A stretch of 64,000 nucleotides of DNA from Alkanindiges illinoisensis (GCF_004377485.1 NZ_SNTY01000014.1:186001-250000), one strand, 5' to 3'; counted from the stretch's first letter, positions 36,005 through 47,109 are shown. Made by a program: numbers and translations. Notes: generated from the sequence alone by a model not told the origin.

Positions 36005-37282
36005 CTACTCTTTTACCTCAACCGGCTTACTGTGCTCCACATCAACATTTAATAAATCACGGGTTTTAAAATAGGTCAGTGCTGCCACCAGCAAAGTAAT
36101 TGTGCCGCCCAGAATGGTGGCTGGAATTACGGTTAAATAACGCGCGGCCACGCCGGATTCAAAAGCGCCCAGTTCATTGCTGGATGACACAAACATACCA
36201 TTCACTGCTGCCACACGACCCCGCAGGTTTTCCGGTGGAAAGATCTGTAAAATGGTTTGGCGAACAACCACGCTAATACTGTCAAAGGCACCGGTTAGTG
36301 CTAATGCCAATAGCGACAGCCACATGGTGGTAGAAAAGGCAAATACCAGCGTAAAAACCCCAAAGCCAGCAACGGCCAGCAACATATTGCGCCAAGCATG
36401 CTGAGTGGGCGGATACTTGGCCAGAAGCACCATCATCAACAATGCGCCAACCGACGGTGCAGCACGCAGCAGTCCAAGCCCTTCAGCGCCGACCTTTAAA
36501 ATATCATCGGCATAAATGGGCAGCAGGGCAACCACACCGCCAAACAGTACCGACACCAGATCCAGTGAAATCGACCAGAAAATAATCTTGGTTTTAAAAA
36601 TAAAGCGGAAGCCTTCGCTTAGGCTCAGCAGCACACTGTCATGTTCAATTGGTGGAAAGCTGCGGCGTTTAAGCAAAGCCAGCAGCACACTACACATCAG
36701 TAATAGACCCGTTACCAGATATAAAGTGGAATGCAAGCCCAAATAACCCAGCAACAAACCGCCTGTGACTGGCCCCAGCACCACTGCACTTTGCCAGCCA
36801 ATAGTTGTCCAGGTAGCCGCATTGGGGTAAAGGTTGCGTGGTACCAGAAAAGGCTTGAGGGATGTCACGGCTGGACTATAAAAACCACGAATAGTTCCCA
36901 TCAAAAATATAATGCCATATACCCCCAGCGAGAGTTGCTGTGCAGTTAAATGACCGTGCTCGTGACTACTAAACAATGCTGATAATATCAGTGGCAAAGG
37001 CAGCGACAGCACCATACAAATTTGCATAATAATCTGGCGATTATAACGGTCAGCAAAATAGCCACCCCACAATGACAGCGCAATAAAGGGAATAGCCTCA
37101 GCCAGCCCAATAAAACCCAGTACCAGCGGATCACGGGTAAGGTGATAGAGCGCGTAGGCCACAATGACTTCCTGCATCAGGATAGCCAGCGTCAGGCAAA
37201 ACTGATTAATCGTTACAATGGAAAAATCACGATGACGCAGGGCAGCAAAAGCGTCGTGTGGTGCAGCAGGCGAAGTAGACAT
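36005..37282 (-). CDS. MFS transporter (enterobactin-exporter EntS-like family)
   Basis: A 425-aa, 12-helix major facilitator protein. The cytoplasmic loop between helices 2 and 3 is LSLWGGYFADRYNRQIIMQI (MFS motif A variant), and the N-terminal FAALRHRDFSIVTINQFCLTLAILMQEVIVAYALYHLT and GTIRGFYSPAVTSLKPFLVP resemble the MFS_3/EntS group of small-molecule exporters. The substrate is unknown; no siderophore genes lie nearby. The ATG at 37282 was chosen over a TTG at 37306; neither has a clear ribosome binding site. The C-terminus carries a short charged tail (KTRDLLNVDVEHSKPVEVKE). Confidence 0.85.
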   Translation of the reverse strand: MSTSPAAPHDAFAALRHRDFSIVTINQFCLTLAILMQEVIVAYALYHLTRDPLVLGFIGLAEAIPFIALSLWGGYFADRYNRQIIMQICMVLSLPLPLILSALFSSHEHGHLTAQQLSLGVYGIIFLMGTIRGFYSPAVTSLKPFLVPRNLYPNAATWTTIGWQSAVVLGPVTGGLLLGYLGLHSTLYLVTGLLLMCSVLLALLKRRSFPPIEHDSVLLSLSEGFRFIFKTKIIFWSISLDLVSVLFGGVVALLPIYADDILKVGAEGLGLLRAAPSVGALLMMVLLAKYPPTQHAWRNMLLAVAGFGVFTLVFAFSTTMWLSLLALALTGAFDSISVVVRQTILQIFPPENLRGRVAAVNGMFVSSSNELGAFESGVAARYLTVIPATILGGTITLLVAALTYFKTRDLLNVDVEHSKPVEVKE

Positions 37283-37538
37283 TATTGGACGTGGGTACAA
37301 AAGCAATTCTGGCGTCTATCATAAAAATTAAGCCAGACTTAAGATAGCGGTTTTTTTGGGTAATTCTGTTTAATACCAAGATTAAGAATCAGCAGTACCA
37401 CATTAGCCGTAAAATAAGAATTTCTGGATGAAAAGCCATGCTTTTTTTTTAGGCAAAAATCAATTACACTATGCGCCCCCTACCTGCAAGCCGTCTGTAA
37501 TGGTGCAACGTGCTGAACAGGTGTCCAAAGAGGCTATC

Positions 37539-37736
37539 ATGAAAGTTAAGATGAAAACTCGCCGTGGTGCAGCAAAACGCTTTAAAGCGACTGCAAATGG
37601 CTTTAAGCGCAAGCAAGCATTCAAGCGTCACATTTTGACCAAGAAATCTCCTAAGCGTATTCGTCAGTTGCGCGGCTGTGTAATGGTTCACGTGAGTGAC
37701 GTTGCATCAGTTCGTCGTATGTGCCCATACATCTAA
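37539..37736 (+). CDS. rpmI: 50S ribosomal protein L35
   Basis: 65 aa, [46 protein letters not shown]..., standard bL35. AAAGAGG (about 37527-37533) precedes the ATG. Followed by rplT after 11 nt. The usual upstream partner infC is not present; the neighbour on that side is the divergent MFS gene, so infC must lie elsewhere in this genome. Confidence 0.97.
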   Translation: MKVKMKTRRGAAKRFKATANGFKRKQAFKRHILTKKSPKRIRQLRGCVMVHVSDVASVRRMCPYI

Positions 37737-37747
37737 GGAGAAATTAA

Positions 37748-38107
37748 ATGGCTCGTGTAAAACGTGGTGTAGTGGCTCATCGTCGTCACAAAAAAATTCT
37801 TGCCCGTGCTAAAGGCTACTATGGTGCGCGTTCGCGTGTTTACCGCGTAGCGTTCCAGGCGGTAATCAAAGCAGGTCAATATGCTTACCGTGACCGTCGC
37901 CAGAAAAAACGCCAATTCCGCGCACTGTGGATTGCCCGTATTAACGCTGGTGCCCGTCAGAATGGTCTGTCATACAGCCGCCTGATTTCCGGCCTGAAAA
38001 AAGCGCAAGTGACCATCGACCGTCGTGTGCTGGCTGATATTGCCATGCATGACAGCGTTGCATTTGCTGCAATTGCATCTCTGGCAAAACAGAATCTGGC
38101 GGCTTAA
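37748..38107 (+). CDS. rplT: 50S ribosomal protein L20
   Basis: 119 aa, [70 protein letters not shown]..., standard bL20. Early 50S assembly protein and, in E. coli, the autogenous repressor of rpmI-rplT. AAGGAG lies 6 nt before the ATG. Followed by an intrinsic terminator. Confidence 0.98.
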   Translation: MARVKRGVVAHRRHKKILARAKGYYGARSRVYRVAFQAVIKAGQYAYRDRRQKKRQFRALWIARINAGARQNGLSYSRLISGLKKAQVTIDRRVLADIAMHDSVAFAAIASLAKQNLAA

Positions 38108-38140
38108 TCCGTTAATCTGTACTGCTTAAGTGCAAAAAAG

Positions 38141-38164
38141 CCGCCTTTCAGAGGCGGTTTTTTT
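38141..38164 (+). terminator. Intrinsic terminator after rplT
   Basis: Stem CCGCCT (38141-38146) / AGGCGG (38152-38157), loop of 5, then seven T; A-run upstream, so it may also act for the convergent gene ending at 38201. Confidence 0.85.
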
Positions 38165-38200
38165 ATGGTTGATTTAATAATGACTCTAATAACTCGACAA

Positions 38201-39331
38201 TTATTTATCCTTACTCAATAACGCATAGGCAAATAAAGCAACGACGCCAATGAGCACTGCAATAAACCCCCATGCCACAATCATTTTAGCGATTGCATAA
38301 ATCAATAAAGCTACTAGTAATAACGCCAGAATAGCAATCAATAAAGTTACAAGAGGATGTTGCTCTTTTTTTGCGTCCATTGGTGCTGATAGTGGGTCAA
38401 GTGAATCTGCTTCCTGTTCATCAGTATGAGTATTAGCTTGAATAAGCCTTGGGTCAGTAATGATATACGCGTCGGGGTAGTCATCAAATTTTGTCTGACC
38501 CGCATTGTTGGTTGCCATGCAAATCAGATTTTTAAAATTCAGTTCAAATAAATTCATCCAGTGGCGAAATTCAGGTTCTCTTTCATAGAGCTTTTCATTC
38601 CATTCACTGGCTTCATTTTTACAGTTTAAGTCGGAGTGCATATAGCCCTTAAGCTGTATCATGGCATTGAGTAGCTTGGATGGATAGGCGCTGTGGTTTG
38701 AACCAGCCAGCAAAGGAAAAGACTCAAAATCGTAGGCATGTTCTCTATAGCGTGCGCCATAGCATTCAATAGAAGTAATATCCAGACTGACTTTTTGCCC
38801 ATAACTGCGGTCAAACAGCATGGTTTTATAGTTCTGATAAATTTGTTGCCAGCTGGCAGTTGAAAGTGGATGCAAGACTGGAATTTGTTCCGTCTTAATA
38901 TCTAGTTGCCAATAATAGTCATTGTCAAAGTCTGCAAAAAGGCTGGAGTCTGGTATCCATGACCGATTCAAGTCATCATCAAATACTGCTTTTTCCTCAG
39001 CTATTATCCAAACATTAGGCTGTTGTGGATGATGTGCCACAATGACAAATTCATCAGTCCGGATGAATAAATTTTCGATCTCAACTGGTGTTTTAAAAAA
39101 ATCGTAAAAAGCATGAAGGCTAAGCTGCTGTACACCATGTTGTTGGAGATAACTGAGCCAATAACTAAAAGAATGACTAAGTAATTGCTTGGTGATGCCG
39201 CAACGGAAAGTAGGCAAACTGTCCTGAAAAATTTGATGTCGATACCACTTTTCCAAGTTGTCAGGGTTTTTTAAATAAGTATTGCCATAACTAACTAGCG
39301 CCAATTGACGCATCCATAGTGTACTTTTCAT
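38201..39331 (-). CDS. Hypothetical protein with C-terminal membrane hairpin
   Basis: I do not recognise a family. 376 aa (MKSTLWMRQLALVSYGNTYLKNPDNLEKWYRHQIFQDSLPTF...). Residues 1-310 look soluble and aromatic-rich, with no catalytic motif I can name. A short acidic linker (about 300-325) follows, then two adjacent membrane helices at about 327-348 and 350-372 (PLVTLLIAILALLLVALLIYAIAKM, WGFIAVLIGVVALFAYALL), so it is probably tail-anchored with the large domain in the cytoplasm. More AT-rich than the ribosomal genes beside it. Divergent from the small gene at 39413; both lie between rplT and pheS. Confidence 0.7.
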   Translation of the reverse strand: MKSTLWMRQLALVSYGNTYLKNPDNLEKWYRHQIFQDSLPTFRCGITKQLLSHSFSYWLSYLQQHGVQQLSLHAFYDFFKTPVEIENLFIRTDEFVIVAHHPQQPNVWIIAEEKAVFDDDLNRSWIPDSSLFADFDNDYYWQLDIKTEQIPVLHPLSTASWQQIYQNYKTMLFDRSYGQKVSLDITSIECYGARYREHAYDFESFPLLAGSNHSAYPSKLLNAMIQLKGYMHSDLNCKNEASEWNEKLYEREPEFRHWMNLFELNFKNLICMATNNAGQTKFDDYPDAYIITDPRLIQANTHTDEQEADSLDPLSAPMDAKKEQHPLVTLLIAILALLLVALLIYAIAKMIVAWGFIAVLIGVVALFAYALLSKDK

Positions 39332-39377
39332 CTATAAATCCTGCATTTCATTGTTTTAAAGTTTGTATTCTTGGTTT

Positions 39378-39386
39378 TGGTATAAT
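39378..39386 (+). promoter_or_regulatory. Extended -10 promoter upstream of the 85-aa ORF
   Basis: TGG-TATAAT (39378-39386) is a consensus extended -10 element. No good -35 lies 17 nt upstream, as is usual for extended -10 promoters. It sits 27 nt before the ATG at 39413. Confidence 0.5.
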
Positions 39387-39412
39387 AGGCAAAGCATTGT
39401 AAGGGAAAAGGT

Positions 39413-39670
39413 ATGATTATGGTCAATATTATCAAGCGCGGTGGTTTTCGCGAGCAGGCCGCCCGGCAATTAAAATATAAAAATTCGGTGAATCAACGTG
39501 CCGATATAACTGCACAAAAGGCCTATCAGCCTGCACATCACACTGATAAAGCAGCGCAGGACACTACCACGCCGCCTGATTCAGTTCCGGTAGATAATAT
39601 GGATGACGTATCCAGTCATTCTTCCACTGAACACAATGCAACCCATCAAAGCATCCATAAAAATACCTAA
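39413..39670 (+). CDS. Hypothetical small hydrophilic protein
   Basis: 85 aa (MIMVNIIKRGGFREQAARQLKYKNSVNQ...). Basic N-terminal third, then a His/Thr/Asp/Ser-rich, probably disordered remainder (PAHHTDKAAQDTTTPPDSVPVDNMDDVSSHSSTEHN). No family is recognised. Support comes from the extended -10 at 39378-39386 and Shine-Dalgarno sequences (AAGGG and AAAGG) placed for the ATGs at 39413 and 39419. It is separated from pheS by 138 nt and is not obviously co-transcribed. Confidence 0.5.
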   Translation: MIMVNIIKRGGFREQAARQLKYKNSVNQRADITAQKAYQPAHHTDKAAQDTTTPPDSVPVDNMDDVSSHSSTEHNATHQSIHKNT

Positions 39671-39790
39671 GCTGTCGAAAAATCTTACCAATTGCCAAGC
39701 CCTTCAATTCAAAGGCATCACTATCTCGCCCAAAAAACTGTTAAAATAATCGGCTAACTTAAGTCATCACTGACTTATTTTTTATATTAA

Positions 39791-40804
<1,014 letters not shown>

Positions 40805-40814
40805 ACCTCTCCCG

Positions 40815-40860
40815 GTCTCTTCTTACGAAGGAGAAGGATTCTCCCCTTTGTAAGGGGGAG
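40815..40860. repeat. Two imperfect palindromes between pheS and pheT
   Basis: Two adjacent polypurine/polypyrimidine palindromes: TCTCTTCTT-ACG-AAGGAGA (about 40816-40834) and CTCCCCTT (40841-40848) / AAGGGGGAG (40852-40860). CTCTCCC...AAGGGAGAG-like intergenic palindromes are common in many bacterial genomes. There is no T-run, so they probably do not terminate between the two subunit genes. Confidence 0.4.
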
Positions 40861-40920
40861 CTAAAGGTGTTAGAAGCTATTCACACAGAATTTAAGAAAA
40901 GAATTTAGGAATTTGCGGTT

Positions 40921-43311
40921 ATGAAAATTAGTGAAAACTGGTTACGGTCATGGGTTAATCCAGCCGTTGACAGCGATGTACTGGCCCATCAGCTCACCAT
41001 GGCTGGTCTGGAAGTGGATGACAGCAGCACAGTTGCCAAGCCTTTTACTGGCGTTGTCGTGGGTGAAGTGCTGACGGTTGAGCAGCATCCCGATGCAGAC
41101 CGTCTACGCGTGACCACCGTTAATATTGGTTCTGGCGAGCCGTTGCAAATTGTGTGTGGGGCACCGAATGTGGCTGTTGGTCTAAAGGTGCCTGTTGCAA
41201 TCATTGGTGCAGTGCTTCCCGGCGACTTTAAGATTAAGAAAGGCAAGCTGCGTGGCGTAGAGTCGCATGGCATGTTGTGTGGCGCATCTGAAATTGATCT
41301 GGAAGATAGTGTTGATGGCTTGCTGGTACTGCCACAGGATGCACCTATAGGGGTCAATATCCGTGATTATCTGCAACTTGATGACCGTGTCATTGAAATC
41401 AGCATTACTCCCAATCGTGGTGATTGTTTCAGCATAAAAGGAATTGCACGTGAGCTAGGGGTAATTAATAACCTACCAGTCACGCCAGTTGAAATTCAGC
41501 CAGTCACCGCAACCATTGCCGACAAAAAGCAGGTTCAACTGCACAGTGCAGGCTGCCCTCGCTATGCTGGGCGTGTGATTAAAAACATTAATGCACAGGC
41601 CAAAACGCCGCAGTGGATGGTAGATGCGCTAAGCCGTTCCGGTATCCGTGTGCATAGTGTGCTGGTTGATATTACCAACTATGTGCTGCTGGAACAGGGC
41701 CAGCCGCTGCATGCTTTTGACCTCAGCAAAATTGAAGGGGATATTCAGGTTCGTCAGGCCAGGCCGCAGGAAAAGCTCAAGCTGCTCAATGAACAGGATA
41801 TTGAGCTGGCTGATGATGTGCTGGTGATCAGTGATGATCATAAAGTGCTGGCAATGGCTGGCATTATGGGTGGACTAGACAGTAGCGTAACAGATAGTAC
41901 CACTGACATTTTTCTGGAAAGTGCGTTCTTTGATCCTTTGGCTATTGCAGGGCGTGCCCGCCGTTATGGCATGCATACCGATGCCTCACAGCGTTATGAG
42001 CGTGGCGTTGATTTTGAACTGGCGATGCCTGCCATTGAGCGTGCGACCCAGCTGATTTTGCAACTGGCTGGTGGTGAAGCTGGTGAAGTGGTGCTGGTAG
42101 AGCAACTGGAAGCCTTGCCCAAGCGCTTGCCAATTGCCCTAAGCCTGGCGCAAGTCAACCAGTTACTGGGCTATAACGTGGCTGCCGATTTTGTAGAGCA
42201 AACCTTAAGCCGTCTGGGAATGCAGGTGAACGATAATGGCAATATTGACAGCAAGGGCTGGGAAATTATTCCGCCGTCCTACCGCTTTGACATTGCCATC
42301 AAGGAAGACCTGATTGAAGAGGTTGCCCGCATTTATGGCTATGACAATATTCAGACCAAAATGCCAGTGCTTGAAATTGAACTTAAGCCTGCGCAGGATC
42401 GCTTAAGTATTCAGCAGTTGCGCCAGACGTTAGTGAGTCTGGGTTATCAGGAAGCTATTAGCTTTAGTTTTGCTGATGAAAAACTGGAAAAGCAGTTAAA
42501 TCCTGAGGTAAAACTGCTGAAGCTGGCCAACCCAATTTCCAGTGAACTGGGCGCTATGCGCAGTACCTTATTGTCCAGCCTGATTCCATCGGTGCAATAC
42601 AACCTGAACCGCCAGCAAAGCCGGGTGCGCCTGTTTGAAACGGGCCTGCGCTTTGATTATGAACAGGCCACAGGAATTCAGGATTTAAAACAAATTCCAA
42701 CACTGGCGATGATTGCCACGGGTACTGCCATTCCTGAGCAGTGGCATGCCAAAGCCCAGCCCATGGATTTTTATGATTTAAAGGGTGAGGTCGAACGAGT
42801 TTTGGCATCTGCACAGCTAACTGCTGAGTTTAAACCCGGCTCACTTCCGTGGTTACATCCGGGACAAAGTGCCAATATCGTGGTGCAAGGACAAGTCATC
42901 GGTTATTTAGGCCGTTTACATCCTGCCTTGGAAGATCAGCTTTATCTGGGCAAAACCTGGGTCTGTGAAATTGATCTGGATGTGCTTTTGCAACCTTATG
43001 TATCTAATTTTACAGAATTATCACGTTTTCCTACGGTTCGACGTGATATAGCTATTTTAATCAGTGCTAATATTACTATTGACCAAATTCAGCATACGAT
43101 TCAATTAGCTGCAGGTGAATGGTTAATCCAAAGCTGGTTATTTGATGTGTACACCGGACAGGGCATTGATGCAGGGCAACGTTCACTGGCGTTTGCACTG
43201 CTGTGGCAACATCCGGAGCGCACATTGGAAGATGCTGAAATTAAGGAGGGAATGCAGCGTGTTATTGATGCGTTGCAAGATACGTATAAGGCGACTTTGA
43301 GGGCATCATGA
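40921..43311 (+). CDS. pheT: Phenylalanine-tRNA ligase beta subunit
   Basis: 796 aa. N-terminal EMAP/OB-type tRNA-binding region ([25 protein letters not shown]...), B3/B4 editing domain (about 200-400; [26 protein letters not shown]), B5 domains, the inactive class II-like core, and a C-terminal FDX-ACB anticodon-binding domain ([18 protein letters not shown]...). The stop overlaps the ihfA ATG by 4 nt (ATGA, 43308-43311). Confidence 0.97.
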   Translation: MKISENWLRSWVNPAVDSDVLAHQLTMAGLEVDDSSTVAKPFTGVVVGEVLTVEQHPDADRLRVTTVNIGSGEPLQIVCGAPNVAVGLKVPVAIIGAVLPGDFKIKKGKLRGVESHGMLCGASEIDLEDSVDGLLVLPQDAPIGVNIRDYLQLDDRVIEISITPNRGDCFSIKGIARELGVINNLPVTPVEIQPVTATIADKKQVQLHSAGCPRYAGRVIKNINAQAKTPQWMVDALSRSGIRVHSVLVDITNYVLLEQGQPLHAFDLSKIEGDIQVRQARPQEKLKLLNEQDIELADDVLVISDDHKVLAMAGIMGGLDSSVTDSTTDIFLESAFFDPLAIAGRARRYGMHTDASQRYERGVDFELAMPAIERATQLILQLAGGEAGEVVLVEQLEALPKRLPIALSLAQVNQLLGYNVAADFVEQTLSRLGMQVNDNGNIDSKGWEIIPPSYRFDIAIKEDLIEEVARIYGYDNIQTKMPVLEIELKPAQDRLSIQQLRQTLVSLGYQEAISFSFADEKLEKQLNPEVKLLKLANPISSELGAMRSTLLSSLIPSVQYNLNRQQSRVRLFETGLRFDYEQATGIQDLKQIPTLAMIATGTAIPEQWHAKAQPMDFYDLKGEVERVLASAQLTAEFKPGSLPWLHPGQSANIVVQGQVIGYLGRLHPALEDQLYLGKTWVCEIDLDVLLQPYVSNFTELSRFPTVRRDIAILISANITIDQIQHTIQLAAGEWLIQSWLFDVYTGQGIDAGQRSLAFALLWQHPERTLEDAEIKEGMQRVIDALQDTYKATLRAS

Positions 43312-43607
43312 CTGCACTAACAAAAGCCGAAATGGCCGATCATTTAAGTGAAAAAACCGGTCTTAATCGCCGGGAAGCCAAACAATTGGTAGAGCTATTT
43401 TTTGATGAGATCAGTCAGGCACTTATTGCAGGCGATCAGGTAAAGCTCTCAGGGTTTGGGAATTTTGAACTGCGCGACAAGCGTCAGCGTCCAGGCCGCA
43501 ATCCTAAGACTGGAGAGGAAATTCCCATTACTGCACGCCGTGTAGTCACGTTCCGTGCTGGCCAGAAGTTTCGTCAGCGGGTAGAGCAAGAACAATACGA
43601 CGAATAA
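43308..43607 (+). CDS. ihfA: Integration host factor subunit alpha
   Basis: 99 aa, [88 protein letters not shown]..., a DNA-bending HU/IHF protein; the RPGRNPKTG arm with the intercalating proline is intact. The pheS-pheT-ihfA order is conserved in gammaproteobacteria. Translationally coupled to pheT by ATGA. Confidence 0.97.
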   Translation: MTALTKAEMADHLSEKTGLNRREAKQLVELFFDEISQALIAGDQVKLSGFGNFELRDKRQRPGRNPKTGEEIPITARRVVTFRAGQKFRQRVEQEQYDE

Positions 43608-43640
43608 TGTTGTGTTGTGACAAGATGATAATCGTAGAAG

Positions 43641-43662
43641 AGCAGCTAAAGGCTGCTTTTTT
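43641..43662 (+). terminator. Intrinsic terminator after ihfA
   Basis: Stem AGCAGC (43641-43646) / GCTGCT (43652-43657), 5-nt loop, then TTTTTA. Confidence 0.8.
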
Positions 43663-43732
43663 ATTGCCGAGTTTTTAGAAATAAAGCGATTAAAAATCAA
43701 ATAAAAGATAGCTAAGCGAATGAATAAATAAT

Positions 43733-43763
43733 AAAAAAGAGAGCTAAAAAGCTCTCTTTTTTT
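43733..43763. terminator. Bidirectional terminator downstream of the Ala-rich lipoprotein gene
   Basis: Stem AAAAAAGAGAGC (43733-43744) / GCTCTCTTTTTT (43751-43762) around a 6-nt loop. A-run and T-run on both sides let it serve the minus-strand gene ending at 43777. Confidence 0.85.
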
Positions 43764-43776
43764 GAAACTGTAACTA

Positions 43777-44145
43777 TTACTGAGCAGCAGCTGGAGCTGT
43801 AGTAGTAGCAGCAGCGTCGGTAGCAGCTGGAGTAGCAGCAGCGTCAGTAGTTGCTGGAGCAGCAGCAGTGTTAGCACTGTCAGCAGCAGCGTTAGCAGCG
43901 TCGTTAGCGGCATCAGCAGCGTTGTTAGCAGCGTCAGCAGCAGCAGCGGTAGCGTCAGCAGTAGCGTCGGCAGTAGTAGCAGCAGCAGCGTCGGTAGCAG
44001 CAGTAGCAGCATCAGCAGCGGCAGCAGAAGCTTGAGCAGCAGAGTCTTGGGCTTCAGCAGCGTGTTCGTCAGCTTTTTTTGAACAACCAACGAAAGCTAA
44101 AGAAGCAGCAATAGCAGCAGCGATTGCGATTTTTTTGATTTGCAT
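43777..44145 (-). CDS. Alanine-rich lipoprotein
   Basis: 122 aa, with a lipoprotein signal MQIKKIAIAAAIAASLAFVGC and lipobox L-A-F-V-G-Cys21. The mature part is more than half alanine with Asp, Thr, Asn and Ser (for example AADAANNAADAANDAANAAADSANTAA), ending TTAPAAAQ. The near-regular Ala spacing recalls the alanine-zipper coiled coils of Lpp/OprI-type lipoproteins, but Lys/Arg near the end are absent, so peptidoglycan linkage as in Lpp is not supported. GCA/GCT codon repetition makes the DNA itself repetitive. The gene is monocistronic with its own terminator; abundant expression is likely but not shown. Confidence 0.8.
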   Translation of the reverse strand: MQIKKIAIAAAIAASLAFVGCSKKADEHAAEAQDSAAQASAAAADAATAATDAAAATTADATADATAAAADAANNAADAANDAANAAADSANTAAAPATTDAAATPAATDAAATTTAPAAAQ

Positions 44146-44324
44146 GGCATCACTCTCACAAAAGAAATAAGGTTTTCGAAAACCACAAATTAATCTGTTT
44201 CTTGCTTATTGCTATCCGTTGCCTTACGGTGAGGACACAGCGCAAGGGTCAGATTAAATGGTGCAGCAATCCTAGCACTGGTTTTTGGAAAAAACTACTC
44301 CCTTTTTGATTATTTTTATTAAAA

Positions 44325-45341
44325 TTAATCACTTTGTTTTGCATTGATGAAGATAAGCCGACTGGCATTCTGGTGTTCTGCAGCCTTCAATGCATTCATC
44401 ATTTGCATTAAAATATCTTCAAGTGCAATTTCCTGTTCAAGTGGCACAGGGCAAACGCCATATTGAATACCAAATTCTGGCTGCTGTATTTGCATTTCAT
44501 CTTTGACTAAACCCAATGCCTTAACCACATGGCCAGTCTGTGTTGCGCTGGTATCACATAACAGCACAGCCAGATGATGCCGGTCCAGTTGTACCAGTAC
44601 ATCACATTTGCGCAAGCGATTTTTATAATTGGTAAATAATTGCCGTATGGCTTCTTTTTGATGACGTGAGCCTGCTTTCACCCGAATCATCAGTAAACTT
44701 AATGGAATCTGGTTACGCTGATGATAAGGATAGAGATAGGTTAAAGCATCAACCAGTTGTTTTTTTTCTAGAATGCCACTGTTTAATGCACTTTTTAGAT
44801 CACGGGCACTACTTTGTAAATGATGCTTATAACAGTGCAAATAGCCCAAGGCAAAAATACTGCAACCTGTTAAATGAACAGGTTGTAACTGGCTATTGGT
44901 TAAAGTGTTATAAAAAAAACCTGCAATCATGGCAGCTAACAGATAGCTGGCATTCATGGCTGTTAAAAATGAAATTTTCAGGTCACTAAATGCAGCAATC
45001 ACAAAAGTCATTGCCATTATCAGAATAATACTGGCCTGATTGGGCAGCAAAAACAGCAGGCTTAAGGCAAAACAGTAGTCTAGTACAATCCCCAGATAGA
45101 AAATCAGGGCGCTGGTGGGACGAAACAGCATGGCCAGATAGTGAACACTGGCTAAAACGCCGTAGGCTACCAAAGCAGCGTATATATTCTGGTCAATAAA
45201 TGCTGAAGAAAAATCGGGCTGGCTATAAACCTGCCAAGCCAATGTGGCAATCAGTAACAGGCGTATTATCAGTAGCACGCCCTGGAATTGCCGGCTGTGT
45301 TTTAATTCCTGTAGGGAGTGCAATGACAGTAAAGGCGACAT
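44325..45341 (-). CDS. Membrane protein with degenerate GGDEF-like domain
   Basis: 338 aa from the ATG at 45341 (the frame is open to a TTG at 45386). Six or so membrane helices in residues about 15-170 (GVLLIIRLLLIATLAW, YAALVAYGVLASVHYLAMLF, LIFYLGIVLDYCFALSLLFLLP, IILIMAMTFVIAAF...). The C-terminal part follows the GGDEF fold pattern (IPLSLLMIRVKAG..., RLRKCDVLVQLDRHHLAVLLCDTSATQ), but the RYGGDEF signature is replaced by QLDRHHL and the early metal-binding Asp is lost. It should therefore not make c-di-GMP; it may bind nucleotide or act as a protein-interaction module. No neighbour explains its role. Confidence 0.7.
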   Translation of the reverse strand: MSPLLSLHSLQELKHSRQFQGVLLIIRLLLIATLAWQVYSQPDFSSAFIDQNIYAALVAYGVLASVHYLAMLFRPTSALIFYLGIVLDYCFALSLLFLLPNQASIILIMAMTFVIAAFSDLKISFLTAMNASYLLAAMIAGFFYNTLTNSQLQPVHLTGCSIFALGYLHCYKHHLQSSARDLKSALNSGILEKKQLVDALTYLYPYHQRNQIPLSLLMIRVKAGSRHQKEAIRQLFTNYKNRLRKCDVLVQLDRHHLAVLLCDTSATQTGHVVKALGLVKDEMQIQQPEFGIQYGVCPVPLEQEIALEDILMQMMNALKAAEHQNASRLIFINAKQSD

Positions 45342-45544
45342 ACGTGTGGAATCATGTGAATAAATGAATAAACCCGAATTAGGCAATAGCGTTTTATGCC
45401 ATTAATTCTGGAAAAAGCATCATACCATGTTAGGAGGATCGCGCGTTAAAACCTGAAGTTAGCACTGTTCATTTCAATCAGGCATTTGCCTGAAAAATGA
45501 ATGAATAAGTCAACTTGATACTTTCAGCGCAATGAGGTCAATAA

Positions 45545-45578
45545 AAAAGCACTTTAACGCAAGCATTAAAGTGCTTTT
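45545..45578 (-). terminator. Intrinsic terminator after rho
   Basis: A 12-bp stem AAAAGCACTTTA (45545-45556) / TAAAGTGCTTTT (45567-45578) with a 10-nt loop. In the minus-strand reading the T-run continues (TTTTTTAT). It lies 15 nt after the rho stop. Confidence 0.85.
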
Positions 45579-45592
45579 GGAAGCAGCAATCC

Positions 45593-46861
45593 TTAGGTTG
45601 AGGACTTACGCTTCATCTGATCAAAAAACTCATCATTGGTTTTGGAGTCTTTCATACGGTCCAGCAGGAATTCAATGGCGGCCAGTTCATCCATTGGATG
45701 CAATAACTTACGCAAAATCCAGACTTTACGCAGGTTGTCCTCATCCATCAGGCGCTCTTCACGACGGGTGCCTGATTTCTTGATATTCATGGCCGGGAAG
45801 ACGCGTTTTTCAGCAATACGGCGATCCAGATTGATTTCCTGGTTACCTGTTCCCTTGAATTCCTCAAAAATCACTTCGTCCATTTTGCTGCCCGTATCAA
45901 TCAAGGCGGTGGCAATAATGGTGAGGCTGCCGCCTTCTTCGATATTACGTGCTGCACCAAAGAAGCGTTTTGGGCGCTCCAGCGCATGGGCGTCCACGCC
46001 ACCGGTCAGTACCTTGCCGGAGGATGGAATTACAGTATTGTAGGCACGGGCCAGACGGGTAATCGAATCCAGCAGAATGACCACATCCTTTTTGTGCTCA
46101 ACCAGACGCTTGGCTTTTTCAATCACCATTTCAGCCACCTGAATATGGCGCGCCGGTGGTTCATCAAAGGTGGAAGCAACCACTTCGCCACGTACGGTGC
46201 GTTCCATTTCGGTCACTTCTTCCGGACGTTCATCAATCAGCAAAACAATCAGGAAAGCTTCCGGATTATTGCGGGTAATTGATTGGGCAATGCTTTGCAG
46301 CAGCATGGTTTTACCGGCTTTAGGTGGTGCTACAATAATAGAGCGCTGGCCTTTACCAATCGGGGCAATCAGGTCAACCACACGAGAAGTTAAATCCTCG
46401 GTAGTACCATTGCCCAGCTCCATGACCATTTGTTCGGTTGGGAACAATGGCGTCAGGTTTTCAAATAGAATCTTGTTGCGCGAATTTTCCGGCGTATCAT
46501 AATTAATCTGATTAACTTTGAGCAGGGCAAAATAGCGTTCACCTTCTTTGGGCGGACGAATGGTGCCAGTAATGGTATCGCCCGTGCGCAGGTTAAAACG
46601 GCGGATTTGCGAAGGACTTACGTAGATATCGTCCGGGCCAGCCAGGTAAGACCCTGCTGCCGAGCGCAAAAATCCAAAACCGTCTGATAAAATCTCCAGA
46701 ACGCCATCACCAAAAATTTCTTCACCATTCATGGCATGTCGTTTGAGAATCGCAAAAATAATGTCTTGCTTGCGATTACGCGCCATGCCTTCAAGACCCA
46801 TGAACTCGGCAATTTGAATGAGTTCACCAATTGGTTTTTTCTTCAGTTCAGTAAGATTCAT
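45593..46861 (-). CDS. rho: Transcription termination factor Rho
   Basis: A 422-aa hexameric RNA helicase. N-terminal [43 protein letters not shown]-binding cold-shock domain ([36 protein letters not shown]), Walker [12 protein letters not shown], Walker [18 protein letters not shown], and the Q-loop/R-loop region [26 protein letters not shown]. Length matches the insert-free gammaproteobacterial form. A strong promoter at 47110-47139 gives a leader of about 240 nt. Confidence 0.98.
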   Translation of the reverse strand: MNLTELKKKPIGELIQIAEFMGLEGMARNRKQDIIFAILKRHAMNGEEIFGDGVLEILSDGFGFLRSAAGSYLAGPDDIYVSPSQIRRFNLRTGDTITGTIRPPKEGERYFALLKVNQINYDTPENSRNKILFENLTPLFPTEQMVMELGNGTTEDLTSRVVDLIAPIGKGQRSIIVAPPKAGKTMLLQSIAQSITRNNPEAFLIVLLIDERPEEVTEMERTVRGEVVASTFDEPPARHIQVAEMVIEKAKRLVEHKKDVVILLDSITRLARAYNTVIPSSGKVLTGGVDAHALERPKRFFGAARNIEEGGSLTIIATALIDTGSKMDEVIFEEFKGTGNQEINLDRRIAEKRVFPAMNIKKSGTRREERLMDEDNLRKVWILRKLLHPMDELAAIEFLLDRMKDSKTNDEFFDQMKRKSST

Positions 46862-47109
46862 AGAGGTTCAGATGTGGATAAAAATAGGGGATACAAACGC
46901 AGCAACAGATTGCAAGGGTGCGCCTCGGTAAGATAAGGATGTACAAAAATGCATTTTTACCTGCTTTATGCTGAGCAAGTTAAAAACCACCAGTAGATAA
47001 CGAAAGCGAAAAGTCGAAAGACAATTTCAGGTGCCGAACGGCTATTCTCCGAATGATAAAAATGATTCCATCATTCAAGCGGCAAGTGACTTGCCTTAAT
47101 CTTCATGAC

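Noticed and set aside
43449-44090. 213-aa leucine-rich frame on the minus strand
   Set aside because: It is the alternative frame of the alanine-rich lipoprotein gene; GCT/GCA repeats read one base over give Leu runs. No ribosome binding site or family.
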